Source: Chlorocebus sabaeus
Lineage: Eukaryota > Chordata > Mammalia > Primates > Cercopithecidae
Direction of reading: 5' to 3'
Assembly (NCBI RefSeq): GCF_047675955.1
Contig: NC_132913.1
Coordinates: 73,775,236 to 73,839,235 of the forward strand
DNA length: 64,000 nucleotides
The stretch's first letter is position 1; each line of letters starts with the position of its first letter. Made by a program: the position numbers and the translations under genes. Shown in pieces: positions 12,906 to 25,434 of this stretch. A model generated the notes under the pieces. It had not been told where the DNA came from, ran no database searches, and saw only the letters and a program-made list of their open reading frames with translations.

Positions 12906-15110
12906 TATAAAGGATTCTGTATTTGAATTTTGGAATTTAGGAAAGCTGAGTTCCTGCATCCGTTACTATAATTGATTAGACAGCTTAAAACAAGACAGTG
13001 GCTTTCCTTAATGCCTTCCCTTAGCCTGAAGAATCCCATAACAAAGCAGCTTAATATTACACAATGTAATATATTCAGAATTTAAATACCTCCTTAAAAC
13101 AAATGTAGAAATAAAATACTCACTTTATTTGCTTTTCTTTTCTTACATTGTGAAGAATCCCTCCAATGTGTCAAAAAATGACTTGATTTTAATTAGGAGT
13201 CTAACAAAAAAAGTAACTATGATATTCCAAAAACAATTCAGTCATCAGTTCTGACAAATACTCTATTAATAAATGATGTTATTAATATTTTATGTATTTA
13301 ATTTAATGCTTCTGAAATAATTATTGATATTATGATTTATTCTTTAAGTCTATTATTCTATAAGTAAATCTAGGTTAATCTTCTGGCAGAAACCACGGCT
13401 CTGAACTCAATGGAAAAAAAGGAGAGAGAGAAATCTATTCAGTTTACCTTGTAAAATACTCTGAGCAATCTCTTTAAAGCACACATACAAAAATTAGAAT
13501 TTAGAATTTAGCAATTTAGAATTTCAGTGATTTTCATTGAGAATTTCAGCAATTTTCATTCTTTTAATAATTGCTTCAGTGTTGATGTTATTAAAATAAA
13601 GTACCTGCATTTGCCATGATGAAGTATCAACACAAGTCATTTGTTTTACAAAAGATATTGGCTGCCATCTCTTGGACTGTGTGAGCATTGTGCTTCAAAA
13701 AGAATAAACAAATTAAACCCTCAGCCTTTGCAAAAATTTCTTCACAAAAGAAATCCAAAAAACATGTAAATAGTTGAGCAGCAAACAAATATTAATTGCA
13801 TGTATTTGATTATTTCACTTAGAAATATGACTTACGTATGTGGTTAATTTTTCTTGGATGTGTTTTTAAAAGGTTTATTCAAACAGAAGGCAAATAAATG
13901 TATACATTATCCTAATTTTAGATTTCATGTTTTTATTTAAAATATTATTTGCACACTTTCACTTAATGATTTTTCCATCTTCTTCTATAGTTATGGCTAC
14001 AACACTAGTCACTTCTCTCTTTAATATATGAGTCAAGATGCCAAGTCTGATTCCTTTCTTCTGAACCTAATTGACAGCACAAATCCTTCAGAGATAAATA
14101 ATTATGGTTTCTCACTAGAATCAAGTTTATTATCATCTTACATACCATGTGGTTGAAACTAACAGGACAAAGAGAAAGCTTAATTATTGATATAATTATT
14201 GATATAAAACTAAACTATACTCATTTTATAGAAATTAGTGATAAAAACTCACATTTCAATCTTCTCTCCATTCATGATTCATTCTGTATGGCATCTATAC
14301 ATACTTTCTTAAATTTTATAAATTAATGATTTTCTAAAAGAAGAAAGTATTTGAGAAGACTCAGTCTCTAAATTATACTTAATTTTACCTAGAAGATACC
14401 TAACGTGAAAGACTATAAAAGTTAAAACCAAAAAATATTAAAAACAAAGGCAGTTTTCCTGTCATATAAAAGGAAATTGTATCACAACCTACAAATAAGC
14501 AAATGTAAATTAATAACTGTGATTAAATGCAAACATTATACTCCCATCAGAGCTCACTGTGTATGTAAGAAGTAGAAACCTCCCTTGGCAATTAGTAGAT
14601 TGCAATAATAGTGTGCAGTTTTGTAACAGAACATTTTGTTACTTTTTAAACCTTTGGGTTTCTATTTTTAATATATTCTATTAAACAATTTGAGATGGTA
14701 AAAAGAAAACCATTTAACTGCTTCTGAGGTTATGAAAACTCCTTGGGTATCTGAAATGATCTAACTTTAAAATAATTATTACTTTGTTAAGTATTGAGTG
14801 CTCATGTAATTCACAATTATTTGCCTTCTCACCAGGCAGATCATCTAGGATGAAATTACAGAAAAATTAAGGAATGGTATATCAGATATACAAGTAGTTT
14901 TGAATTCAAATTTGATTATTTAAGTAGCAAACTTCACATTGCTTAACTTCTTAATTATCCAGGAAAAAATTTCAAGTGAAATACCAAATATGTGGAAAGT
15001 AGAAAATACGTGAATACAAAGAGAATCCTAACTCTTGTCACCAAGAGAAGAACGGGGTTGATGTGCTGCTTTAGAGCTGTAAACTTGTTGTGACACCTGG
15101 TGGATATTGT
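12906..15110. other. Unassigned AT-rich intergenic DNA
   Basis: No gene. Short imperfect tandems of TTAGAATTTAG (about 13495-13560) and TAATTATTGATA (about 14180-14205). Confidence 0.5.
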
Positions 15111-15127
15111 TGAAAAGGCACGTGATA

Positions 15128-16109
15128 CAGCAAAAGAAACTACTGACAGAGCAAACAGACAGCCTACAGAATGGGAGAAAATATTTGCAAACTAAGCATC
15201 TTACAAATCTATAAGTAACTTATAAATAACTTAAAACAAATTTAGAAGAGAAAAATAACCCCTAAAAGAGTGGGCAAAGGACATGAAAAGACACTTCTCA
15301 AAAGAAGACATACATGCAGCCAACAAGCATATGAAGAAAAGCTCAACATCACTGGTCATTAGAGAAATACAAATCAAAACCACAATGAAATATCATCTCA
15401 CACCAGTCAGATGGCTATTATTCAAAAGTCAAAAAATAACAGATGCTGGCAAAGTTGTGGAGAAAAGGGAACACTTACACACTGTTGGAGGAAGTGTGAA
15501 TTAATTCAAACATTGTGGAAAACAGTATGGCAATTCCTTAAAAGCTAAAAGGAGAACTACCATTCTACCTAGCAATCCCGTTACTGGGTATATACCAGAG
15601 GAATATAAATCATTCTATCATAAAGACACATGCTCATTAATGTTCACTGCAGCACCATTCACAATAGCAAAGACGTGCAATCAACCTAAATGCCCATATA
15701 TAACAGATTGGATAAAGAAAATATGACACATATACACCTTGGAATATTATGCAGCCATAAAAAAGAATGAGATAATGTCTTTTGGGAAAAATAAGTGGAG
15801 CTGGAGGCTATTATCCTTGGCAAACTAATGCAGAAACAGAAAACCAAATGCTGCATGTTCTCACTTATAAGTGGGAGCTAAACAATAAGGACTTGTGAAC
15901 ACAAAAAAGGAAACAACAGACACTGTAGTCTACTTGACGGGTCAGGGTGGGAGAAGGGGGAGAAGCAGAAAAGATAACTACTGGGTACTGGCTTACTACC
16001 TGAGTGATGAAGTAATATACACAACAAACCTCTGTGACACGTTTACCTATGTAACAAACCTTCACTTGTACCCTAAAACCCAAAATAAACGTTAAAAAAA
16101 AAAAAAGAG
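15128..16109 (+). mobile_element. 5'-truncated primate L1
   Basis: Last about 1 kb of L1: the ORF2 end then 3' UTR (TGGGTACTGGCTTACTACCT, TGTACCCTAAAAC), poly(A). Near-identical 15-bp duplications AAAAGGCACGTGATA (15113-15127) and AAAAGGCATGTGATA (16110-16124). No intact ORF. Confidence 0.95.
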
Positions 16110-16524
16110 AAAAGGCATGTGATAGATAGCCATGTGCAGTTAAACTCAGCAGCCAAGAGTCCCCTTTGGCTATTGAGCACTTGAGGTGCAGCCAGCCAAA
16201 AATGAAGATGTGGTGTTCAAAGACCTTGTATTAAAAAAGAAAAAATACATAATATCTAATAATGTTTTATATTGGTTACATGTTGACATGATAATATTCT
16301 GGCTATATTTATTAAATAAAATATATTAAAATTGATTTCACCTGTTGCTCTCTTTTTTCCTATTTGGCTACTAAAAATTTTAAAGTTATATATATGGTTC
16401 ACATTTGTGGTTTATATTTCTATTGGATAGTGCTGTGATAGAATCTAAGGCTTAAATATTATTAAGGTAAAAAATTTCTCAGTGTCTTTGTGAGAATAGG
16501 AAAAAAATGTATGTAATATATAAT

Positions 16525-17115
16525 TAACATATGGTAGACAAAATTTTAACATGGCTTCCACTGGTCCACATCCTTTCATACCTCCCCACTGGGGTAGGCG
16601 GTTTCTGTGAATAGAATGGAATATCATTCCCTTCAATGAGGGTATATTGTATGGCAAAGGTAAAGGGATTTTTGCAGATGTAATTAAGGTTTCTAATTAG
16701 CTGACTTTGAGTTAATCAAAAGGGAGATTATTCTGGATGGGGCCTGGCCTAATCAGATGAATTCTTAAAAGACACTCAAAGCAGCAGCAGACACTCACCT
16801 ATTGGCCTTTAAGAAGCAAACTGCCATGTTGTAGGGAGAGCTACATGGCAAGGAATGTCAGACAGCCTCCAGGATTTGAGGAATCTGTCCTTCAGCTATA
16901 AGAAATCAAATTCTGCCAACAACCAGTGAGCTTGGAAGAGGAGGCAGGCCTCAGATGAGGCTGCAGCTCTGTCTGACAGGTTCACTGCAGCCTTGTAAGA
17001 CCCGGAGCAGGGGCCCAGCTAAGCTGTGCCTGGATTCCTTACCCACAGAAACTGAGAGATAATAAGTGCATGACATTTTAAACTGCTAAGTTTGTGGTAA
17101 TGTTTTGCAACAGTA
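16525..17115 (+). mobile_element. MLT1-like LTR (ERVL-MaLR)
   Basis: Characteristic order: TTTGCAGATGTAATTAAGG, GGCCTGGCCTAATCAGATGA, a Ser/Gly-like AACAACCAGTGAGCTTGGAA block, AAGTTTGTGGTAATGTTTTG. Solitary and old. Confidence 0.78.
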
Positions 17116-17119
17116 GAAA

Positions 17120-17685
17120 ACTTAAGATTTGAACTTTTTGTAACTTTATTTTTTGTGTTAGAATATCATTTTTTTCTTTCTTTTTTCATCTAAGACATAT
17201 TCATCATAAGAAATCAAAATCAACAATGAAAACCATAACTTTATTATAGTATATAGTTTACCGTGTCATGCATTTTATCATAGCATATATAATGGAAACA
17301 GAAATAAAAACAAGGAAATCATATCAAATTTAATATAAACTTCTCAATTGAGCTGTGCTATGTAAATTATAATAGCTTCAACCCAGAGCTCTTTTGAATT
17401 TAAAGCAGTGATGCATCTTCTTATTTCTCCTTATTTAGTGCTATTTTGGCACTTAAAGTCAAGAGGCTTCTAATAGTGAAGAGACAAATGGGTACCAGTA
17501 AAAGAAAACCAGGACAAGTGAAGAGATAAAGCCAATCCCCGTGAGCTCATATACCTACTTTGGGACCTCTAAACAGATCTTCGAATGATCTAAAAATTAA
17601 TCTAGTATCAGAGACTTCACTCTGCTCCCTTGAATTCCCAAAATTCATACACGGTCTTGACCCAATTTATCAAGTTGAAGATTAG
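17120..17685. other. Unassigned intergenic DNA
   Basis: Nothing supportable seen. Confidence 0.45.
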
Positions 17686-17689
17686 TTCA

Positions 17690-17990
17690 AAGAGTAGTGA
17701 TGTACAAAATGTCATGCCCTGTAGCTTTGCCAATGACTCTGGAGATGATGGCTGCAACTCTAGCTCCTTCAGTCAACTTCCTGTTCATCAGATTCACCAT
17801 AATCTTCCTAGGCTCCTGAGCCTTTGCACTTACAGTTTGCTTTTCCTGGAATACATTTTTCATTGCTTGCACACCTGGAAAAGGCTACTTCTATTATGAA
17901 CTTTTCTCACTTCCTTCTGTTGTCTCCTTGTATAGCTTTTGCTTTTTCCCTCCAATTAAGTGTTTCTTCTATTCATTGACACTGACTAGG
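17690..17990 (+). mobile_element. Ancient L2 fragment
   Basis: Contains the L2 block GAGCCTTTGCACTTACAGTT followed by TTTTCCTGGAATACATTTTT. Confidence 0.6.
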
Positions 17991-18147
17991 AGAATAAATG
18001 TGGCAACATGGCTTGGTATTCTTGTGATTACCTATACTGACTTCATCAGAGTCAGTGAGAGTGCCATAGGTTTGTAGTAACCAAAAAATTCTCAAATGTG
18101 CAGGCTTAAATATATGTATCCATACAAAAAGAAACAAAATCAAAAAC

Positions 18148-18220
18148 TGCTCCTCTCTTTGCTGCTCCTGCTCCTGCTCCTCCTGCTGCTGCTCATCCTC
18201 CTCCTCCTCCTTCTTCTTTT
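18148..18220. repeat. (CTG/CTC)n-type pyrimidine-rich triplet tract
   Basis: Imperfect TCC/TGC/CTC triplets next to the T-rich tail side of a reverse Alu. It probably grew from the Alu tail. Confidence 0.85.
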
Positions 18221-18502
18221 GGGACAGTCTCACTCCTTCACCCAGGCTGGAGTACAGTGGCATGATCTCAACTCACTGCAACCTCTGCCTCCCAAGCTCA
18301 AGCGATTCTCCTGCTTCAGTATCCTGAGTAGCTGGGATTACAGGCACATGCCACAACACCTGGCTAATTTTTGTATTTTTGGTAGAGACACGTTTTCGCC
18401 ATGTTGGCCAGGCTGGCCTCAAACTCCTCACCCCAGATGACCCACCCGCCTCGGCCTCCCAAAATGCTAGTGGTATCACAGGCATGAGCCACCTCACCCA
18501 GC
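18221..18502 (-). mobile_element. Alu (S-like)
   Basis: Full-length reverse Alu from GGGACAGTCTCACTCC to CACCTCACCCAGC. Confidence 0.93.
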
Positions 18503-18504
18503 TA

Positions 18505-20145
18505 TGTTTCTTCTCTTGACCAGGGATTGCAAATACGCACACCTAGGCTTCCCTCATTTGCATGTTGTAATTATAGGGTGTTACACATCTCATTTTTGTT
18601 ATACCTACCTGTTTCTGCTGATATTAGATCAATTGATCTATTTTCTCATATCCTTGCATTTTGGCTTCTTATTTTTGGAAGAGGCCTTTTTTCCTTTAAA
18701 TTAGTTTTTACTATGTCAACACATTTCCAAAATACTCAAAGACCTACTTTTATATTAAATTAATATCTTGTTACCCTAAGGCAGAGTTAGTGGTTCTTGG
18801 CACTATAGTTTCAGAACACTTTGCAGAGTTCTGTTACAGAATTGAATATGTTGTATAGTAACTACTTCACGTCTAGATCTACCATTAAATTAAGAATAGG
18901 GGCCACACCTTATTCCACATTGCATCCCTAACCTCTAGCAGGCAATAAAATAAAACAAAATAGAATATACTATCAACTTGAATTAAAACCTCAGGGAGCT
19001 TCATCAAAACATTTAAAACAAACCTGCATTATTTCCAGTAGTAAACTTCCTTCCCTCTGCAATAAGCTGATTATTTCGTTGGCTGAACTAGATCTACAAT
19101 GGGGTGGTGTGACAAATGGGGAATTGGGGAAGGGGAGGGAGGCCTGGGCGTGAGGTTACAATGTTTCGTGTAGTCTTCCCCCTGCCCTCCACACCCTTAT
19201 GCCTAATCAACTAACCACTGTCATTGTCTAAGGTTTCAGGGTCAGAACCTCTTAAACAAGTTATTTAAGAAGCTAAGAAGTTGCCAAAAACATGACTTTC
19301 TTGGAGGTGAATTTGATGTTTTAGATTATATTTGATGTTTTAGATTATAGAAATTGAAAGTGAGAGTAGGTAAAAAGAAGAATATAGTTCTTAAGGGAAA
19401 GAAAAAACTAAGACTATGCTCCTATTTTCCACAGTGAAGGTCATAAGTGTCCTTGAGGTATTTTGGTTAGCTTCACTTCTCATTAACTGGTGATATTTAT
19501 TTTGATAATTACAGTGTAGAAAGGTTTTTTTAAAGGGAACATTTTCTGACTCCTATATTTATCTGAGTTATTATCTTTCTATGAGCTTAGCTATTGTTTG
19601 AGCCCATCTCAGCCAAGTTTATTGGCAATTCCAGTCTATTTGCCAACAACTTAAGAAGCATTCATTTTAAACTAAAGTACACCCCAATCCTTAGATGAAA
19701 TCCTGCCTCAGGTTCATAACGCCAAATCAATAGAATCATTCAAATCCAAGGTTAACTCTTATCTTGGAACCAAGCTCATTCCTATTGATTAAACTTTTAT
19801 TTTTGTCTTATTATGAAGAACAAAAGGACCTTGGCAGTGGCCGCACAAAGAAAGGTGCAATAAACAATCCATTTATGTCCCTTTGTAACATCAATTAATT
19901 CATATAATTTTGCTTTCAATTTTATTCCAAATATAATAGCATGTCTCCTTGTCTATAAGAATTATTTTTTCCCGATTGACGGAAAGTTTTTCAAATACCA
20001 ACTATTCAGTGTTTTTAAAAAAATGCTGGGGGAATAAGAGGAATGAGAATAAAACAGACAGGTAGCACATGAAACAGTTATAGCAGATTTCTATAAAATT
20101 AGAGAAAAAAAAGTTTGTGAATGTTTAAGAATTAATCTGTTTTTC
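18505..20145. other. Unassigned intergenic DNA; weak L2 3' signal 18780-18965
   Basis: No gene. 18890-18965 (GGGGCCACACCTTATTCCAC) resembles an L2 3' end. A perfect 19-bp tandem pair lies at 19312-19349. 19090-19200 is purine- then pyrimidine-rich without assignment. Confidence 0.4.
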
Positions 20146-20147
20146 TA

Positions 20148-20717
20148 TATGGAGAGTCCTTAAATGGCTAAAAGCAGATCAATCATTCAATCTGGCAATC
20201 CCACTATTGGGTATCTACCCAAAGGAAAAGTCATTATATGAAAAACACACTTGCACACATGTTTATAGCAGCACAATTCACAATTGCAAAGATGTGGAAC
20301 CAACCTAAATGCCTATCCACTAATGAGTGGATAAAGAAAATGTGGTATATATGCACGATGGAATACTACTCAGCCATTAAAGGGAACGAAATAATGTCTT
20401 TTGCAACAACTTAGATGGAGCTGTAGGCCATTATTCTAAGTGAAGTAACACAGGACAAAAAACATATGCCCTCATTTACAAGTGGGATCTAAGCGATGAG
20501 TAAATAAAGGCATACAGAGTGACATAATGGACTTCAGAGACTCAAAAGTATGAGGGTGGGAAGGGGGCTAGGGATAAAAAGCCACACTTTAGGTATAATG
20601 TGCACTACTCTGGTGATGGGTACACTAAAACCTCAGAATTCACCACCATATAGTTCATCCATGTAACAAAAAACCACTTTGTACCCCAAAAGCTATTGAA
20701 ATTAAAAAAAAAAAAAA
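20148..20717 (+). mobile_element. 5'-truncated L1 (older primate)
   Basis: Late ORF2 (CCCACTATTGGGTATCTACC, GCAATCCC context) through 3' UTR to poly(A). Many stops. Confidence 0.93.
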
Positions 20718-20719
20718 CA

Positions 20720-21340
20720 TGCTGTATACCTTAAGTAAATACAATTTTGTTTTTTAAAAAATCTGTTTTTAAAAGAATTTTAGTTTACAAAACTTGGCAC
20801 TAGCAAATGCTTGATGTTTTTATTCTTCCTATTTTTTCCTTATGGACATTTTGATATCCTTTTTATTTTGTCTATGGTGACAAAAGCAAATATACAGGTA
20901 ACCATAATAATAAAAGATTTATAAGAGCAAAATCAAAGTTTTTCAGAGAAGAAGAAATTCTGACTCAAGACTGCATTGTCAACTCTTGCTGAATTTCCAG
21001 CCTTCTGGTCTGTCCCACACATTTTCAGACTCATCAGCCCCCAAAAACACATGAAGCAATTCAAAACTAAAGAAACTAATTAATTAATTTTATTTCCCTG
21101 GAGAACCCTCATGGATAAAATAGGTATGAATGGTATTTTCAACTATAAACAGGTATGCAAGAAATATCAAATTTCTTTTATTTTATTTAAATCAAATTAA
21201 TTCCAACTCCAAGTGTCCATCACACAGGCCAGCAGGAAATTCAACCTAGGACCTAAAAGATCACAAGCATCCTTTCATCTTGCATTATCATGTTCTTCTT
21301 TGATATCTCATTTTCTAAAGTCACTTAGTCCCTGCTATAA
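20720..21340. other. Unassigned AT-rich intergenic DNA
   Basis: Nothing supportable seen. Confidence 0.45.
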
Positions 21341-21344
21341 TTTC

Positions 21345-21767
21345 AATAGTTGTACCCTCCAAAATTCATGTTGAAATTGAATCCGCAATGTGGCAGTGTT
21401 GACAGGTGAGTCCTTTAAGAGGTGAATGTGTCATGAGGACTCTGCCTTCATAAATACATTAATATATTCATGAATCAATGGGTTAAAAGGTAAATGGATT
21501 AATAGGTTATCATGGGATTGGAACCTGTGGCCTTATAAGAAAAGGAAAAAAGACCTGAGCTACCATGTTAGCACATTCAGCACCCTCACCCTGTATCACT
21601 TTGAGACTCTGCAGAGAGCCTCCACCAGTAAGAAAGCCCTCACTAGATGCAGCCCCTCAACCTTGGACTTTTCAGCCTCCACAACCATAAGAAATAAATT
21701 CCTTTTCTTTACAAATTATCCAGTTTCTAGTATTCTGTTATAAGCAACATAAAACAGACTAATACAG
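21345..21767 (+). mobile_element. MaLR LTR (MST/MLT1-like)
   Basis: Order fits: CCAAAATTCATGTTGAAATT start, AACCTGTGGCCTTATAAGAA, CTTGGACTTTTCAGCCTCCA, end AAACAGACTAATACA. Carries short internal AT-rich expansion at 21450-21520. Confidence 0.8.
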
Positions 21768-21774
21768 TCAGTTC

Positions 21775-22690
21775 CTAAAGGAAGACAGCTCCGCTCATCC
21801 CATGTCAAACTTCAGTGCAGGAATATTTGTCAAAGCAGGGAGTCCCGTTGCCCTGGGTCCAGGAGAAACACAAAGTTAAACCACTCAACTGTCTTGCCAG
21901 TTCCTGCGGGTACTGTCAGAGAATATAGCGTGGATCACCACTATTCTTGGTAGTCATAAAGCTCTAGTCTCAGTTTTGGGGAATTTATCTTCCCTCACTC
22001 ATTTCCATCAAAGGAATTCAACTTTCTCCTCTATCCTGAATATTTTTCAGAAGCTCTCTCCATTAAACAAAATCCAAGAAGGCAAGCTATTAGCAAGCAA
22101 CATCTCCTTTCTATCAAGTAATAAAAATTTGTCCTGAGAAAGAAGAAAGACAAAATTTTCTACCAGTAATGAAGGGGAGTATAAACATCAGAGGAACAAA
22201 ATTCAATGTATCAAAAAATGATCATATTCAGTGGTATGTTAACCAACGAGTTCTGTGGGAAAGAGGAGGGAAAAATAACTCTAATTTGTAGGATTTGCCT
22301 GTTTCCATGTTGTAAATGTTCCCATTGCAGTTGATTTCAAGCTAATCATGTGACATCACTGAGCACAGAGTTGGAAAGAGATGTGCAGTAGCACATAATT
22401 ATGTAATATTTCTACTACATAGATACAATAGACATAACCTCAAGAGCATGGATAATGCTGATATGCATTATCTTTGTTAACAATACAAATTATTTTCTTG
22501 TACATTTGAATAATTTAGTTTTTTAATAATGGCTTTTTCATGGCTGGGGCACGCAATTTCTGAAAATTTATCAATCCACTTTTATGAACCAATACTAGCT
22601 ACAAAAAAATGTCAAAAGTCAAATGGTAAGCTGCAGTACAACACTGATCTTAACCACACAATGAAAGACCACAAGCATGACTTTGATAAG
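21775..22690. other. Unassigned intergenic DNA
   Basis: Nothing supportable seen; the open frame at 22529-22738 runs into the next LTR and is chance. Confidence 0.45.
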
Positions 22691-22692
22691 AA

Positions 22693-23099
22693 CACTTGCT
22701 ATGCTCTGAATGTCTGTATTCCTCCAAAATACATTTAAACTCCAAGTTGATGGTATTTAGAGGTTGGGCCTTTTGGGCAGTAATTAAGTCATGAGGTCTC
22801 TGCCATCATGAATGGGATTAATGCCCTTATAAAAGAGACTTCACAGAGTTGTCTGGCCCTTCCATCTCTTTTTCAATGTAAGGACACAGCATTGTGTCTT
22901 CTGCCATGTGAGGACACAACAACAAGGCACCATATTTGCTTCACCAAGGGCAAAGAGCAAATTCTTACCAGAGGCTGGTGCCTTGACCTTGGACTTCCCA
23001 GCCTCCAGAACTGTGAGAAATAAATTTCTGTTATAGTCTATTATTTATAAATTACCTGTCTATGGTGTTTTGTTACAGCAGCAGCAATAGACTAAGACT
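22693..23099 (+). mobile_element. MaLR LTR (MST/MLT1-like)
   Basis: Matches CTGAATGTCTG start, TTGATGGTATTTAGAGGTTG, GCCCTTATAAAAGAGACTTC, CTTGGACTTCCCAGCCTCCA, end AATAGACTAAGAC. Confidence 0.85.
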
Positions 23100-23735
23100 A
23101 CCTATGTAATGAAAATTGGCTCTGCCTCTGCAAACAAGGGAAGTAGACCTAAAGTTTTTTTTCACCTCTTCAGGACAGACAGACAAACCTGGCCTGCTCA
23201 AATGAGAACAGTCACCCAGGCTATGAGATCAACTCGTTGCTTACCATTTATAACAGCTGCACTTAAACTTGTTCTCATGACCATTTTTTCTGAACTCTTA
23301 AAAATATTGGGAAACCAAAGAGCTTCTGTTTATAAGAGTTAATCTCTCAATCCTTGCCATATTAGAAATTAATTCTGAAAAGTTTCATTAATATTTATTT
23401 TAAAATAACAATAGTAAACCTATTAAATAGGTTGACATGTTTAGTACACTTCTATTTACATAATAGCATACCTTATGAAAAATAACTATATTTTCCAGAA
23501 AAATAAAGTAATAAGAAAGGTACCATTGTTTCACAATTTTTCAAATCTCTTTAATGTCTCTCTTAATAGAAAACAGCTGGAAATTGGATTAAGATAGTCT
23601 AATAGTCCATGAGGATCTGAATATTGTCCACAACCACTCAAGTGAACTTAGAAGTGGATCTTCCCCTATTCAAGCCTTCAGATAAGATCACAGCCCTGGC
23701 AACCCCTTGATTGCAGCCAGAAGTCACAGTAAGCC
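23100..23735. other. Unassigned intergenic DNA
   Basis: Nothing supportable; 23640-23735 may be a short MLT1 remnant. Confidence 0.4.
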
Positions 23736-23749
23736 AAGACCAGATTTCT

Positions 23750-23921
23750 TTTTTCTTTTTTTTTTTTCTTTTGAGATGCAGTCTTTCTCTGTTGCCCAAG
23801 CTGGAGTGCAGTGGCGCAATCTCAGCTCACTGCAAGCTCCACCTCCCGGATTCACACCATTCTCCTACCTCAGACTCACGAGTAGCTGGGACTACAGGCA
23901 TGCGCCACCACGCCCGGCTAA

Positions 23922-23965
<44 letters not shown>

Positions 23966-24107
23966 CGCGCGCGCGCGCACGTGTGTTTAGTAGAGACAGG
24001 GTTTCACCATGTTAGCAAGGATTGTCTCGATCTCCTGACCTCGTGATCCGCCTGCCTCCGCCTCCCAAAGTGCTGGGATTACAAGCATGAGCCACCGCAC
24101 CCGGCCA
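23750..24107 (-). mobile_element. Alu (Y/S-like) carrying a GT/GC repeat
   Basis: Reverse Alu flanked by exact 14-bp duplications AAGACCAGATTTCT (23736-23749 and 24108-24121). A 63-bp alternating tract replaces the usual T-rich middle linker. Confidence 0.95.
23924..23986. repeat. (TG)n(CG)n alternating purine-pyrimidine tract
   Basis: TG repeats to 23956, about 11 GC units at 23957-23978, then ACGTGTGT. Inside the Alu above. Confidence 0.97.
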
Positions 24108-24224
24108 AAGACCAGATTTCTAACAGACAAAAAGTATGAGATGATAGATGTTTGTTGTTTTAAACCAATGAGTTTCCGGGAATTCATTACATTGCCATTG
24201 AGAACTAATACAAAAGGAATAGTT

Positions 24225-24440
24225 GCTCAACACTCATTTATTTATTCAATGAATGTATGGATTGAATGTGTGTGTACCAGTTACTATAAGAGGAGAGGAG
24301 AAGCAGATGTGACTCTGACATGGGCCCTCTACCCTTGAGGAACCAGTCTGATGAGGGAGATAAATAGGAAAATAGATGGCATACAATACCTATAATGCAA
24401 ATATAGGAACAAATTATGTGAGACTATAAAAAGGAAAATA
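24225..24440 (-). mobile_element. Ancient L2-like fragment
   Basis: Resembles the complement of an L2 3' region (CATTTATTTATTCAATGAAT, CCTTGAGGAACCAGTCTGAT, AGGGAGATAAATAGG). Tentative. Confidence 0.45.
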
Positions 24441-24444
24441 ACTA

Positions 24445-25235
24445 ACTCTATTTGAGAAGGCTTCACTACCATTTGGAATAGCTTCATAAAGGTTGAGCAC
24501 GTTTAAGACTCTGGCAAGTGGCACTGATTCAATAGGAGCTGCTACTTCAGGAATCAAACCAAGGAGTCTACATGTAATCATTTCTGAACCACCTACATGC
24601 AGTTATTAGATAAAGCCATGAGAGGAAATAAGATTTCTTCAGAAAAAAAGCATATGGATAAAACCCAAAACTTAAGACTCAGGCAGGTAAAATATGAGAA
24701 GACAATACTTGATTGATTTGATAATAAATATGATGTCATGCAGTGTTTGCCAGAGACGACTTTGAGGGAAAAAAAAAAAAGGCAATTGAAAAATCTTGCT
24801 GAAGGAGATCATTTTAAGAATTGTTTAAATTATGTATAGAAAATGTTTGGCCATACAAATAAGAAAGAAAATTACTCCCCACTCCCTTTGGTAAAAACGA
24901 TGAATCACAGTTCCTACATAGTAAAAATGATGTTTTTAATATTAAGAAATTTAATATCTGAAATCAGCAAAATTGACTGTTATGTCTTGTTAATATCTCA
25001 AGTTAATATTGTATGCAAAAACTGGAGTTTTTTTTAATTAACTTTATGGACAGAAAAATATATAATTTTCTAATTTAAAACTACAAAACAAAAATTTTTG
25101 CAGTTATAAGTCAATCACTTTTTTAAAAAAACAATTTCCCTAAGGTATATCGAGCAGAGTATCAAGAAGAAAGTTGATAAATACCGGTCAAACTGAAAAC
25201 CAAACACTAGTAACGTCTGTGCTACCTAATGATTT
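24445..25235. other. Unassigned AT-rich intergenic DNA
   Basis: Nothing supportable seen. Confidence 0.45.
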
Positions 25236-25239
25236 AAAA

Positions 25240-25430
25240 ACCTGGACTTTGAAGTAGGAAGAGGGTCCTGGCTCTACTACTTAAAAAGTGACTCTAGACA
25301 ATTAATGTAAGCCTCAGTTTTCTAACAAAAACAGAGATTATCATAACTACACATCAAAACCAGGTTTTCGGAACTCATTTTAGGTAAGACATGTGAATAC
25401 ACCTTGAAACATTTAACTCATTATATGATT
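25240..25430 (+). mobile_element. MIR SINE
   Basis: Fits MIR order: GACTTTGAAG, CTGGCTCTACTACTTA, CCTCAGTTTTCTAAC, GATTATCATAACTAC. Confidence 0.7.
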
Positions 25431-25434
25431 CTTG

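Noticed and set aside
23707..24046. Frames with Cys-Val and Ala-Arg runs
   Set aside because: Translation of the TG/CG tract and the surrounding Alu.
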